The position numbers were made by a program, and so were the translations under genes. The notes under the pieces were generated by a model, which saw only the letters and a list, made by a program, of their open reading frames with translations, was not told the origin of the DNA and made no database searches. Shown here one piece after another: positions 8,519 to 17,135 of a stretch of DNA of 64,000 nucleotides (positions are counted from its first letter, which is position 1; each line of letters opens with the position of its first letter). The DNA is from WHSW01 sp963740055 (GTDB lineage Bacteria; Actinomycetota; Thermoleophilia; Solirubrobacterales; 70-9), in contig CAVUCL010000001.1 of NCBI GenBank assembly GCA_963740055.1, positions 372,001 through 436,000 of the forward strand, given 5' to 3'.

Positions 8519-8721
8519 CGGTCGAGCTCAACGGCGAGCGGGTCGACCTCGCCGACTCGGCCACGGTCGCGGACGCGGTCGCGCGGGCGGGCGCCGGCGA
8601 CGACGGGCGCGGGGTCGCGGTCGCGGTCGACGGCGACGTCGTCCCGCGCAGCGCCTGGGAGCACACCGGCCTGCGCGACGGTCAGCGGATCGAGGTCGTG
8701 GGAGCGATCCAGGGTGGCTGA
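8515..8721 (+). CDS. thiS: Sulfur carrier protein ThiS
   Basis: Small ubiquitin-fold sulfur carrier that is thiocarboxylated at its C-terminal glycine and donates sulfur to ThiG. The 68-aa product starts MTVELNGERVDLADSATV and ends IEVVGAIQGG, with the required terminal Gly-Gly (67-68). It overlaps thiO by four bases at its start and thiG by eight bases at its end. The adenylating enzyme (ThiF/MoeB type) is not in this window. Confidence 0.95.
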   Translation: MTVELNGERVDLADSATVADAVARAGAGDDGRGVAVAVDGDVVPRSAWEHTGLRDGQRIEVVGAIQGG

Positions 8722-9532
8722 GGCCGAGAGCAGGGAGCAGGCAGGGAGCAGGGAGACTGGAGCTGCGGGCTGGGAGCTCGGCGGGAGGAGGTGGGGCTCG
8801 CGGCTGATCGTCGGCACCGGCGGCTTTCGCTCGCTCGAGCAGATGGAGGCCGCCCTGAGCGCCTCGGGCACCGAGATCGTCACCGTCGCCCTGCGCCGGG
8901 TCGATCCCTCGGCCCAGGGCTCGATCGTCGAGGCGATCGAGCGCCTCGGGCTGTTCGCGCTTCCGAACACGGCCGGTTGCTACACCGCCCGCGACGCGGT
9001 CCGCACGGCCCGGCTCGCGCGCGAGGCGTTCGAGACCGAGTGGGTCAAGCTCGAGGTGATCGGCGACGATCGCACCCTGCTTCCGGACGCGGTCGAGCTG
9101 GTCGCGGCGGCCGAGACGCTCGTCGACGAGGGGTTCACCGTGCTCCCCTACAGCAACGACGATCCGATCCTCGCCGCGCGGCTCGAGCAGGCGGGCTGCG
9201 CGGCGGTGATGCCGCTCGGCTCGCCGATCGGCTCCGGCGCCGGGATCCGCAACCCGTACAACCTGCGGATCATCGTCGAGCAGGCCGAGGTGCCGGTGAT
9301 CTGCGACGCAGGCATCGGCACCGCCTCGGACGCCGCCCTGGCGATGGAGCTCGGCTGCGACGGTGTCCTGCTCGCGAGCGCCGTCTCGCGCGCCGCCGAC
9401 CCCGCCCTGATGGCGACCGCGATGCGGGCGGCGGTCGAGGCCGGTCACGCCGCCCGCGCCGCCGGCCGGATCGCCCGCCGCCTGCACGCGGAGGCGTCGA
9501 CGCCCGACCAGGGTCTTCCCGACCTCGGATAA
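8714..9532 (+). CDS. thiG: Thiazole synthase ThiG
   Basis: Forms the thiamine thiazole from deoxyxylulose phosphate, iminoglycine and ThiS thiocarboxylate. The TIM-barrel part begins at SRLIVGTGGFRSLEQM (about residue 29); typical motifs are NTAGCYTARDAVRTARLARE, WVKLEVIGD (Schiff-base lysine), VLPYSNDDPILA, MPLGSPIGSGAGI and PVICDAGIGTASDAA. The start GTG at 8714 lies inside thiS and gives a roughly 28-residue leader absent from typical ThiG; that leader is encoded largely by a GGGAGCAG tandem repeat (8727-8755). A later start is possible, but no better codon and ribosome-binding site is visible. Confidence 0.94.
   Translation: MAEAESREQAGSRETGAAGWELGGRRWGSRLIVGTGGFRSLEQMEAALSASGTEIVTVALRRVDPSAQGSIVEAIERLGLFALPNTAGCYTARDAVRTARLAREAFETEWVKLEVIGDDRTLLPDAVELVAAAETLVDEGFTVLPYSNDDPILAARLEQAGCAAVMPLGSPIGSGAGIRNPYNLRIIVEQAEVPVICDAGIGTASDAALAMELGCDGVLLASAVSRAADPALMATAMRAAVEAGHAARAAGRIARRLHAEASTPDQGLPDLG
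8727..8755. repeat. GGGAGCAG tandem repeat in thiG leader
   Basis: Two blocks of AGCAGGGAGCAGG-type sequence separated by one base pair encode ESREQAGSRET in the N-terminal extension of ThiG. The same heptamer-like unit is tandemly repeated in the pdhC linker (1323-1347), where it encodes GAGSREQ. Confidence 0.6.
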
Positions 9533-9586
9533 CCCCGGGGCGCCGCTGCCGATTCGCGTTCGCTCGCGGCGGGTAGGTTGCGGCTC

Positions 9587-11233
9587 GTGGCGAAGCTCGT
9601 CCTCGGACCCCTACTGCGATACGTCGGCGAGACCGAGGCGGTCGTCTGGGTCGAGACCGACGAGGAGTGCGAGGTCGAGGTCCTCGGGACCACCGAGCCG
9701 ACCTTCTGCGTCGCCGGCCACCACTACGCGATCGTCTGCGTCGACGGTCTCGAGCCGGGCGAGACCCGTGCCTACGAGGTCGCGCTCGACGGCCGCAGCC
9801 GCTGGCCCGAGCCCGACTCGGCCTTCCCTCCGAGCGTCATCCGCACGCTCGGCGGCGACGACGAGCTGCAGCTCTGCTTCGGCTCCTGCCGGGTCTCGCT
9901 GCCGCACTTCGCCCCCTACACGCTGCCGAAGGAAGAGCACGACGACGGGCGCGAGTTCGACGCCCTCTACACGCTGACCAAGGAGATGCGCGAGCGCGAG
10001 CCGGAGCAGTGGCCGAAGGCGCTGATGCTGCTCGGCGACCAGGTCTATGCGGACGAGGTCTCGCCGGAGACGCTCGCCTTCATGCGCAAGCGCCGCGACA
10101 TGCGCGACCCGCCGGGGGAGGAGGTCGCCGACTTCGAGGAGTACACGCGCCTCTACCGCGAGGCGTGGGCCGACCCGGCGATCCGCTGGCTGTTCTCGAC
10201 CGTCTCCGTCTCGATGGTCGTCGACGACCACGACGTCAACGACGACTGGAACATCTCGCAGGCGTGGGTCGACGACATGTGCGAGCAGGAGTGGTGGCCG
10301 AAGCGCGAGCGGGCCGCGATCGCCGCCTACTGGCTCTACCAGTTCATCGCCAACCTCTCCCCGGAGCTGATCCGCGACAGCGAGCTGCTCGGCGACGTGC
10401 GCGCGGCCGACGACGGCTGGGAGGTGCTGTGCGGGTTCGCCGCCAACGAGCGCGGGATCCGCGAGGGGGCGCGGTGGAGCTACTGCCGCGACCTCGGCGG
10501 CGTGCGGCTGATCGTCCTCGACTCGCGCTGCGGGCGCATCCTCGAGGAGGGCGAGCGCTCGATGATGAACGAGGACGAGTGGGAGTGGCTCGAGCAGCAC
10601 CTGCACGGCGACTTCGACCACCTGCTGATCGGGACCTCCGACCCGCTGCTGCTGGCGCCGGGCCTGCACCACATCGAGCGCTGGGGCGAGGCGATCTGCG
10701 CCGGCGCCTGGGGCGAGCGCTGGGCCGAATGGGGGGAGAAGCTTCGCCGCGAGCTCGACTTCGATCACTGGGCGGCGTTCGGCGCCTCGTTCGTGCGGCT
10801 CTCGAAGCTGCTCGGGCGGGTCGGCGCCGGCGAGTTCGGGACGGCGCCCGCGTCGATCACCGTGCTCTCGGGCGACGTCCACCACGCCTACCTCTCCGAG
10901 GTCGCCTACCCGCGCTCCGCCGGGGTCGAGTCGAGCGTCTGGCAGGCGGTCTGCTCCCCGTTTCGAAACGCGCTCGACGACCGCGAACGCAAGGTGATCG
11001 CGGCCGGCAACTCGCGCTTCGGCGAGCTCGTCGGCCGGGCGCTCTCGCGCTCGGCCGGGGTCGGCTCGGAGCCGGTGCGCTGGCGCCTCTGCGAGGGGCC
11101 GTTCTTCGACAATCAGGTCGCGACCCTGTTCTTCGACGGGCGCAGCGGGCGGATCCGCCTCGATCGCACGATCGGCGACCCGGAGACCGACAACCGCGAG
11201 CTCCAGCACTCGTTCGAGCGCTCGCTCACCTGA
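9587..11233 (+). CDS. PhoD-like alkaline phosphatase family protein
   Basis: About 548-aa metallophosphatase-like protein. After a short beta-rich N-terminal domain (residues 1-90; RYVGETEAVVWVETD and GLEPGETRAYEVALDGR) comes LCFGSCRVS, then the metal-binding stretches MLLGDQVYADE, VVDDHDVNDDW and LSGDVHHAYLSEV, all typical of the PhoD superfamily, along with LIVLDSRCGRILEEGE. I see no Tat or Sec signal peptide, so it is probably cytoplasmic, unlike secreted PhoD. The start could be TTG at 9578 or GTG at 9587; the latter leads directly into the first strand. It stands alone between thiG and the Stf0 gene. The substrate is unknown. Confidence 0.82.
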   Translation: MAKLVLGPLLRYVGETEAVVWVETDEECEVEVLGTTEPTFCVAGHHYAIVCVDGLEPGETRAYEVALDGRSRWPEPDSAFPPSVIRTLGGDDELQLCFGSCRVSLPHFAPYTLPKEEHDDGREFDALYTLTKEMREREPEQWPKALMLLGDQVYADEVSPETLAFMRKRRDMRDPPGEEVADFEEYTRLYREAWADPAIRWLFSTVSVSMVVDDHDVNDDWNISQAWVDDMCEQEWWPKRERAAIAAYWLYQFIANLSPELIRDSELLGDVRAADDGWEVLCGFAANERGIREGARWSYCRDLGGVRLIVLDSRCGRILEEGERSMMNEDEWEWLEQHLHGDFDHLLIGTSDPLLLAPGLHHIERWGEAICAGAWGERWAEWGEKLRRELDFDHWAAFGASFVRLSKLLGRVGAGEFGTAPASITVLSGDVHHAYLSEVAYPRSAGVESSVWQAVCSPFRNALDDRERKVIAAGNSRFGELVGRALSRSAGVGSEPVRWRLCEGPFFDNQVATLFFDGRSGRIRLDRTIGDPETDNRELQHSFERSLT

Positions 11234-11280
11234 CCCCGAGCCTGCCGGGGCGGCTCTTTGTCGACTAAAGTGATAGACAA

Positions 11281-12201
11281 ATGGACGTGACCGCGAACCG
11301 CTCGTACCTGGTCTGCGCGACGCCGCGCAGCGGCAGCACCCTGGTCTGCAGGGCGCTGACGGCGACCGGGGTCGCCGGGCGCCCGGAGGAGTACTTCGAG
11401 GCGCTGCGAAACAGCGGGCGTCCACGGCGCCCGGAGGAGTACTTCGCCGGGGTCGAGGATCGCTCGATCCTCGATCATCTCGGCGAGCGCTCGATCGGCG
11501 ACGAGCCGCGGCCGCGCTCGCCGCTGTGGAGCCGCGCCGCGTATGACCGCTACCTCGAGTGGGCGATCGAGAGCGGGACGACCCCGAACGGTGTCTTCGG
11601 GGCGAAGCTGATGTGGGGCTACTTCGGCGACTTCGTCAGCCTGCTGCGCAACATTCCCGCCTACCGCGACCTGCCGCTCGCCGAGCTGCTGCCGGCGGTC
11701 TTCCCCGAGCTCACCTTCGTCCGCGTGGTGCGGGCGAACAAGGTCCGCCAGGCGGTCTCGCTGTGGAAGGCGGTGCAGACGGCGACCTGGAGCCAGGAGG
11801 ATCGCGCGCAGGGCGCCGGCGAGGGTGGCGGCGACGCTCCCTACAAGAGCTTCCTCTCCGACCACCGGCCGCAGCTGCGCTTCCACTACCGCGGGATCGA
11901 GCACCTCCTGAACCAGATCCTGAGCGAGGAGGCGCACTGGGACGCGTTCTTCGAGCACACGCGGATCAAGCCGGTCCTGGTCCTGTACGAGAACTTCGCC
12001 GCCGATTACGAGAACGCGACCCGAGCGGTGCTCGAGCGGCTCGGGATCGAGGTACCGCCCGGGCTCGAGCTGGCGCCGCGGACGAAGAAGCAGTCGGATG
12101 GCATCAACGACGACTGGGCGCGGCGCTACTCCGACCTCAAGCTGGGGACGGAGTTCGACCTGGTCCCGGCGATCGGAGCCGGCGAGGCGGAGGCCGCATG
12201 A
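11281..12201 (+). CDS. Stf0-family sulfotransferase
   Basis: 306-aa PAPS-dependent sulfotransferase of the Stf0 group, whose founding mycobacterial member sulfates trehalose. The 5'-phosphosulfate loop is ATPRSGSTLVCRAL (PRSGST 15-20), followed by TGVAGRPEEYFEAL and later FVRVVRANKVRQAVSLWKA, the 3'-phosphate site with the family's VSLWKA, and VLYENFAADYENA. Residues around 33-57 contain a 16-residue tandem duplication (GRPEEYFEAL / RRPEEYFAGV) encoded by a 20-bp direct repeat. The start ATG is at 11281. The gene overlaps the downstream sulfatase as ATGA, so sulfation and desulfation enzymes are co-translated. The acceptor sugar is unknown. Confidence 0.9.
   Translation: MDVTANRSYLVCATPRSGSTLVCRALTATGVAGRPEEYFEALRNSGRPRRPEEYFAGVEDRSILDHLGERSIGDEPRPRSPLWSRAAYDRYLEWAIESGTTPNGVFGAKLMWGYFGDFVSLLRNIPAYRDLPLAELLPAVFPELTFVRVVRANKVRQAVSLWKAVQTATWSQEDRAQGAGEGGGDAPYKSFLSDHRPQLRFHYRGIEHLLNQILSEEAHWDAFFEHTRIKPVLVLYENFAADYENATRAVLERLGIEVPPGLELAPRTKKQSDGINDDWARRYSDLKLGTEFDLVPAIGAGEAEAA
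11379..11446. repeat. 20-bp direct repeat, 48-bp period, inside Stf0 gene
   Basis: GCGCCCGGAGGAGTACTTCG occurs at 11379-11398 and again at 11427-11446. The 48-bp offset keeps frame and duplicates RPEEYF and its flanks, inserting 16 residues next to the substrate-binding segment. Confidence 0.85.
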
Positions 12202-13547
12202 GCGCGCTGTTCGCCGACTCCGGACCGCCGCCGAACATCCTCTACATCCACTCGCACGACACGGGGCGCTACGTGCAGCCCTACGGCTACCAGGTGCCGA
12301 CCCCCAACATCCAGCTGCTCGCCGACCAGGGGGTGCTGTTTCGGGAGGCGTTCTGCGCGATGCCGACCTGCTCGGGCAGCCGCGCCTGCCTGCTCACCGG
12401 CGAGGGAGGCCCCGGCAACGGGATGCTCGGCCTCGCCCACCGTGGCTGGGAGCTGAACGACTACCGTCACCACCTCGTCCACACCCTGCGCCGGGCGGGG
12501 TACTACTCGGCGCTGATCGGCGAGCAGCACATCTCGGTCGACCCGCGGGCGATCGGCTACGACGACGTGATCCCGGTCGACAGCAACCACGCGAACGAGG
12601 TCGCGCCCTCGGCGATCGAGACGCTCGGCTCCGCACCGCGACCGTTCTTCCTCTCGGTCGGCTTCTTCGAGACCCATCGCGACTTCGCCGCCCCGACCTC
12701 GGTTCGCGACACGCTCTACTCGCTGCCGCCGCCGAACCTGCCCGACGCGCCGCGCACCCGCCAGGACATGGCCGCGTTCAAGGCGAGCGCCCGCTCGCTC
12801 GACCAGGGGATCGGCGCGGTCCTCAACGCGCTGCACCAGCAGGGCCTCGCCGACGACACCCTGATCATCTGCACCACCGACCACGGGCTCGCCTTCCCGG
12901 GCGCGAAGGCGACCCTGTTCGACCGCGGCACCGGGGTGATGCTGCTGCTGCGCGGGCCGCGCGGCTTCACCGGGGGCAAGGTCGTCGACGCGATGGTCAC
13001 CCACCTCGACGTCTATCCGACGATCTGCGACTTCGCCGGGATCGAGCATCCGGCGTGGCTCGAGGGACGCTCGCTGATGCCGCTGGTCCGCGGCCAGGTC
13101 GACGCGATCCACGACGCGGTCTTCTCCGAGATGACCTACCACGCCGCCTACCAGCCGCAGCGTGCGGTGCGGACCCGGCGCTGGAAGTACATCCGCCGCT
13201 TCGACGAGAGCACCCGGCCGGTGCTCGCGAACTGCGACGACAGCGCCAGCAAGCAGCTGCTCGTCGACCACGGCTGGGCCGACCAGGAGCTCGCCACCGA
13301 GCAGCTCTACGACCTCGTCTTCGACCCCAACGAGGGCCGCAACGTGGCCACCGAGCCGGCGAACGAGACCGTGGTCGAGGAGCTGCGCTCCCGCCTGCGG
13401 CGGTGGATGGTCGAGCGGGGCGATCCCCTGCTCGAGGGCCCGGTCGCGGCACCTCCGGGGGCGGAGATCAACGACCCGGCTCAGGTCTCGCCCGACGATC
13501 CGACGATGATCGTCACGGCGGATCCCACGGGCGCCCCATCCAGCTGA
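12198..13547 (+). CDS. Sulfatase (sulfamidase-like)
   Basis: 449-aa type I sulfatase. It starts NILYIHSHDTGRYVQPYG (from residue 13), and the formylglycine site is PTCSGSRACLLTG, with C58 as the predicted modified cysteine and R62; the usual proline of CxPxR is glycine. TTDHGLAFPGAKATLFDRG contributes the second metal ligands (Asp-His) and lysine. ETHRDF and YDLVFDPNEGRNVA are family features of N-sulfoglucosamine sulfohydrolase-like proteins. No signal peptide is visible, so an intracellular or non-classically exported enzyme is likely. It needs a formylglycine-generating enzyme, not seen here. It overlaps the Stf0 gene by ATGA, and its 3' end overlaps the convergent phosphatase gene by 35 bp. 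Confidence 0.9.
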   Translation: MSALFADSGPPPNILYIHSHDTGRYVQPYGYQVPTPNIQLLADQGVLFREAFCAMPTCSGSRACLLTGEGGPGNGMLGLAHRGWELNDYRHHLVHTLRRAGYYSALIGEQHISVDPRAIGYDDVIPVDSNHANEVAPSAIETLGSAPRPFFLSVGFFETHRDFAAPTSVRDTLYSLPPPNLPDAPRTRQDMAAFKASARSLDQGIGAVLNALHQQGLADDTLIICTTDHGLAFPGAKATLFDRGTGVMLLLRGPRGFTGGKVVDAMVTHLDVYPTICDFAGIEHPAWLEGRSLMPLVRGQVDAIHDAVFSEMTYHAAYQPQRAVRTRRWKYIRRFDESTRPVLANCDDSASKQLLVDHGWADQELATEQLYDLVFDPNEGRNVATEPANETVVEELRSRLRRWMVERGDPLLEGPVAAPPGAEINDPAQVSPDDPTMIVTADPTGAPSS

Positions 13548-14169
13548 GCACCCGCCAGGGCTCGGCTGCGGGGTCGAGCGGATCGCCGGGGTCGCGGTGC
13601 TCGAACGCGCTCAGGCCGCAGTTGACGGTCCGCAGCTGCCACAGCCGGGGCGCGATCGCCGGGCGAAACTCGTCGCCGAGGAACGAGGAGACGGCGAAGA
13701 AGCGGAGGAAGATCCCGTGGCTGACCGCGAGCACCCGCTCGTCGCCGGCGCGCTCGAGCGCCCGCTTGACCGTCGCCACGCGGGCGCCCAGGTCGTCGAA
13801 CGACTCCGCGCCGGGCGGCGCGTAGCCCGGGTCGTCGGCATGGGCGGCCATCGCCGTCGACCAGCGCCGCAGCCGCTGCTCCTCGCCGGAGAGCTCGCCG
13901 AAGCCGTCCGCCTGGCGCAGCTCGTGGAGCTCTGAGACCACCTCGATCTCGAGCCCGAGCGCGGCCGCGATCGGCTCCGCGGTCTCGAGCGCCCGGCGCA
14001 TCGGGCTCGACCACAAGCGGGTCAGCCGCAGGCGGCGGAGACCGGCCGCCGCCTCCCGCGCCTGGCGCCGGCCGAGCTCGGTGAGCCGGTCGCCGCTGCG
14101 GTCGGGGAGGTCGCGGCCCGGCGCGGCGTTCGAGGCCGACTCGCCGTGGCGGAGGAAGTGGGCGATCAC
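13513..14169 (-). CDS. Histidine phosphatase (phosphoglycerate mutase-like)
   Basis: 218-aa member of the histidine phosphatase superfamily. The catalytic RHGES motif is at residues 7-11 (HFLRHGESASNAA), LTELGRRQA and LWSSPMRRALETAEPIA follow, the catalytic Glu is near LHELRQADGFGE, and the second histidine is in LAVSHGIFLR. Such proteins dephosphorylate small metabolites or sugars; the exact substrate cannot be told. It converges on the sulfatase with a 35-bp overlap and diverges from the sulfate-binding protein gene 110 bp away. No glycolytic mutase features are evident, so general phosphatase is the safer call. Confidence 0.85.
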   Translation of the reverse strand: MIAHFLRHGESASNAAPGRDLPDRSGDRLTELGRRQAREAAAGLRRLRLTRLWSSPMRRALETAEPIAAALGLEIEVVSELHELRQADGFGELSGEEQRLRRWSTAMAAHADDPGYAPPGAESFDDLGARVATVKRALERAGDERVLAVSHGIFLRFFAVSSFLGDEFRPAIAPRLWQLRTVNCGLSAFEHRDPGDPLDPAAEPWRVLSWMGRPWDPP

Positions 14170-14279
14170 GGCGCCGATCCTGCCATGCGAGTTGCGCCCA
14201 GGTCGATTCGCGACCTGCTAATCTGCCGCGTCGCGTATTCTTCACTAACTCCATCAAGAAAGGTGAGAAGGACAACAAG

Positions 14280-15377
14280 ATGATTCGCTTCCTTCAGAAG
14301 CTTCGTCGCGACGGGGCCGCGGACGCGGTTCGCGCGGACGCGCGGCCCCGTGGCGACGCTCGCAAGCTCGGTGCGGGCGCGCTCAGCGTCGCGCTCGCTT
14401 TCGGCCTCGCCGCGTGCGGGGGATCCAACGACGCCAGCGACTCGGGTGGCTCCGGCGAAGGGGGGACGATCGACCTGGTCGCGTACTCAACCCCCGAGAC
14501 CGCTTACGTCGAGCAGCTTCAGCCTGGCTTCAACGAGACTGATGAGGGTGCCGACGTGGCGTTCAAGAACTCCTTCGGCGCGTCGGGCGACCAGTCGCGC
14601 GCGGTCGAGGCGGGTTTGCCCGCGGACCTCGTGCACCTGCCGCTCGAGCCCGACATGACCCGGCTGGTCGAGGCCGGCCTGGTCGCCGAGGACTACGAGG
14701 ACACCGAATACGACGGCGGCACGCAGAACTCCGTCGTTGTGATCGGCGTTCGGCCCGGCAACCCGAAGAACATCGACGGTTGGGAGGATTTGGTCACCGG
14801 CGAGGTCGAGGTGATCACGCCGAACCCGTTCACCTCCGGCGGCGCGCGCTGGAACCTGATGGCCGCCTACGGCAGCCAGATCGCCCAGGGCAAGTCCGAG
14901 GACGAGGCGCTCGACTTCGTCGCCCAGGTGCTCGAGAACACCCCGGTCCAGGACGCGAGCGCGCGCGATTCGCTGCAGACGTTCATCGCCGGCAAGGGCG
15001 ATGCCTTTCTGTCCTACGAGAACGAGGCGATCGGGGCGATCAACGCGGGCGAGGAGCTCGAGTACATCGTCCCCGACGAGACGATCCTGATCGAGACCAA
15101 GGCCGCGGTGACCGAGGAGGCCGACGACCCCGAGGCAGCGCAGGCGTTCCTCGACTATCAGCTCACCGACGATGGCCAGCGCGCGTGGGGCGAGGCGGGC
15201 TACCGGCCGGTGAACGAGAAGATCCTGGCCGAGTTCTCGGACGAGTTCCCGGAGCCGAAGGAGCTGTTCACGATCGAGGAATTCGGCGGCTGGGAGACGG
15301 TCGCGACCGAGTTCTTCGATCCGGCTGAGGGCTCGGTCGCCGAGATCGAGCGGAACCTGGGGGTGGCAACAGAGTGA
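14280..15377 (+). CDS. Sulfate ABC transporter, lipoprotein substrate-binding protein
   Basis: 365-aa periplasmic-type binding protein of the CysP/Sbp family. A long basic leader (1-31) precedes a hydrophobic segment ending LAFGLAACGG, a lipobox with C46 as the lipidated cysteine. The mature domain shows TIDLVAYSTPETAYVEQLQP, FGASGDQSRAVEAGLPADLV (the anion-binding GASGxQSR) and ITPNPFTSGGARWN, all family signatures. The ATG at 14280 follows GAAAGGTGAG (14258-14267). First gene of a five-gene operon; the next start overlaps its stop as GTGA. Sulfate (or thiosulfate) is the likely ligand, feeding cysteine synthesis and PAPS for the sulfotransferases. Confidence 0.92.
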   Translation: MIRFLQKLRRDGAADAVRADARPRGDARKLGAGALSVALAFGLAACGGSNDASDSGGSGEGGTIDLVAYSTPETAYVEQLQPGFNETDEGADVAFKNSFGASGDQSRAVEAGLPADLVHLPLEPDMTRLVEAGLVAEDYEDTEYDGGTQNSVVVIGVRPGNPKNIDGWEDLVTGEVEVITPNPFTSGGARWNLMAAYGSQIAQGKSEDEALDFVAQVLENTPVQDASARDSLQTFIAGKGDAFLSYENEAIGAINAGEELEYIVPDETILIETKAAVTEEADDPEAAQAFLDYQLTDDGQRAWGEAGYRPVNEKILAEFSDEFPEPKELFTIEEFGGWETVATEFFDPAEGSVAEIERNLGVATE

Positions 15378-16216
15378 GTTCTGGGGCTGTCGCCACTGCG
15401 AAGGCACCCCCGAGGCCGGGCCGCAGGCTCGGCCTCGGGGGCCCCGGCATCACCCGGGGCCTGGTCGTCGGCTACCTGAGCGTGATCGTGCTGCTGCCGA
15501 TCGCCGCGGTCGCCGCGGCCTCGCTCGAGGGCGGGATCGGCGCCTTCTGGGACGCGGTCAGCGCCGACCAGGCCGTCGCGGCGCTGAAGCTGACCGTGCT
15601 CGCTTCGCTGATCGTGGTCGTGATCAACGTCGTCTTCGGCACCGCGATCGCGTGGGTGCTGGTCCGCGACCAGTTCCCGGGCAAGCGCTTCGTCAACTCG
15701 CTCGTCGACCTGCCGTTCGCGCTCCCGACGATCGTCGCCGGGCTCGTCCTGCTCGCCCTCTACGGCGAGAACGGCGTGCTCGGGATCGAGGGTGTGTCGT
15801 TCACCCGTGTCGGCGTCGTGATGGCGCTGCTGTTCGTGACCCTGCCGTTCGTGATCCGCAGCGTGCAGCCGGTCCTGCTCGAGCTCGACACCGAGATGGA
15901 GGAGGCGGCCGCCTCGCTCGGCGCCCGGCCGCTGACGATCTTCCGCCGCGTCGTGCTTCCCAACCTCGCCCCGGCGATCATCGCCGGCGCGGCGCTCGCC
16001 TTCGCGCGCGCGGTCGGGGAGTTCGGGTCGCTGGTGCTGATCTCGGGCAACATCCCCTTCGACACCGAGGTCTCCTCGGTCTACATCTTCGGCCAGATCG
16101 AGTCGGGCAACACCGAGAGCGCCGCGGCGGTCTCGGTCGTGCTGCTCGCGATCTCGGTCGGGATGCTGTTCCTGATCAACCTGCTCGGACGCTGGACGAT
16201 GCGCCATGGCCGTTAG
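15374..16216 (+). CDS. cysT: Sulfate ABC transporter permease CysT
   Basis: 280-aa inner-membrane permease with about six transmembrane segments, starting with LVVGYLSVIVLLPIAAVAAAS. The cytoplasmic EAA loop is EMEEAAASLGARPLTIFRRV (about residues 175-194), where the ATPase docks; LPFALPTIVAGLVLLALYG and GEFGSLVLISGNIPF are CysT/CysU family signatures. GTG at 15374 overlaps the stop of the binding-protein gene, and cysW starts before the end of this gene. Together with CysW it forms the heterodimeric channel for sulfate. Confidence 0.93.
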   Translation: MSSGAVATAKAPPRPGRRLGLGGPGITRGLVVGYLSVIVLLPIAAVAAASLEGGIGAFWDAVSADQAVAALKLTVLASLIVVVINVVFGTAIAWVLVRDQFPGKRFVNSLVDLPFALPTIVAGLVLLALYGENGVLGIEGVSFTRVGVVMALLFVTLPFVIRSVQPVLLELDTEMEEAAASLGARPLTIFRRVVLPNLAPAIIAGAALAFARAVGEFGSLVLISGNIPFDTEVSSVYIFGQIESGNTESAAAVSVVLLAISVGMLFLINLLGRWTMRHGR

Positions 16217-17135
16217 CGCCACCGACAGCGGCAACCGCAACATCGTCGAGGGCGGCGCCGCCGCGCGCTGGGGCCTGCGCACGATGGCGCTCGGCTATCT
16301 CGCGCTGCTGCTGGTGATCCCGGTGATGCTGATCTTCTTCAAGGCCTTCGAGGACGGCTTCGCGGTCGCCTGGGAGGCGGTGAGCACGCCGGAGGCGCAG
16401 CACGCGCTCTACCTGACCGTGGTCATGGTCCTGATCTCGATCCCGATCACGACCGTGTTCGGGATCGCCTGCGCGCTGGTGATCGTGCGCCAGCGGTTCC
16501 GCGGCCGGGCGCTGCTCAACGCCGCGATCGACATGCCGTTCGCGATCTCGCCGGTCGTCATCGGGCTCTCGCTGGTGCTGCTCTACGGCAGCCGCGACGG
16601 CTGGTTCGGCCAGGACCTCGCCGCGGCGGGGATCGAGATCATCTTCACCCCGGTCGGGATGGCGCTGGCGACGATGTTCGTCGCGCTGCCGTTCGTGGTT
16701 CGCGAGGTGATCCCGGTGCTGCAGGAGATCGGCGACGACCAGGAGCAGGCGGCGTCGACCCTCGGAGCGAGCCCCTGGCAGACGTTCTGGAAGATCACCC
16801 TGCCGTCGATCCGCTGGGGCGTCACCTACGGCGTCGTGCTCGCGACCGCGCGGGCGCTGGGCGAGTTCGGCGCCGTCGCGGTGGTCTCCGGGCGGATCAC
16901 CGGCTCGACCGAGACGCTGCCGCTCTACCTGCGGCGGCTGTTCGACACCTTCAACGTTGCGGGTGCCTACGCGGCGGCGGTGGTGCTGGCGCTGCTGGCG
17001 CTCGCCGTCCTCTTCGCGATGAACTTCATCCAGCGCCGCGACCGCGCGATCCTCGCCGGCCCGGGCGTGGCCACCGAGCCGGGCGCCTTGGTTCCTCACA
17101 TCGACGTCCCAGACGACAAGGAAGGAGCCCGCTGA
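16206..17135 (+). CDS. cysW: Sulfate ABC transporter permease CysW
   Basis: 309-aa permease partner of CysT with about six transmembrane segments. LPFVVREVIPVLQEIGDDQE followed by QAASTLGASPWQTFWKITLP is the EAA coupling loop; GEFGAVAVVSGRITGSTETL is a CysW signature. The ATG at 16206 overlaps cysT by 11 bp, and the stop shares one base with the cysA start (TGATG). The last 40 residues are charged and cytoplasmic. Confidence 0.93.
   Translation: MAVSATDSGNRNIVEGGAAARWGLRTMALGYLALLLVIPVMLIFFKAFEDGFAVAWEAVSTPEAQHALYLTVVMVLISIPITTVFGIACALVIVRQRFRGRALLNAAIDMPFAISPVVIGLSLVLLYGSRDGWFGQDLAAAGIEIIFTPVGMALATMFVALPFVVREVIPVLQEIGDDQEQAASTLGASPWQTFWKITLPSIRWGVTYGVVLATARALGEFGAVAVVSGRITGSTETLPLYLRRLFDTFNVAGAYAAAVVLALLALAVLFAMNFIQRRDRAILAGPGVATEPGALVPHIDVPDDKEGAR

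Noticed and set aside
14170..14279. Sigma-70 style promoter before the sulfate operon (GTATTCT as -10)
   Set aside because: A TATTCT hexamer exists but no convincing -35 at the right spacing, and no operator palindrome could be identified by eye.
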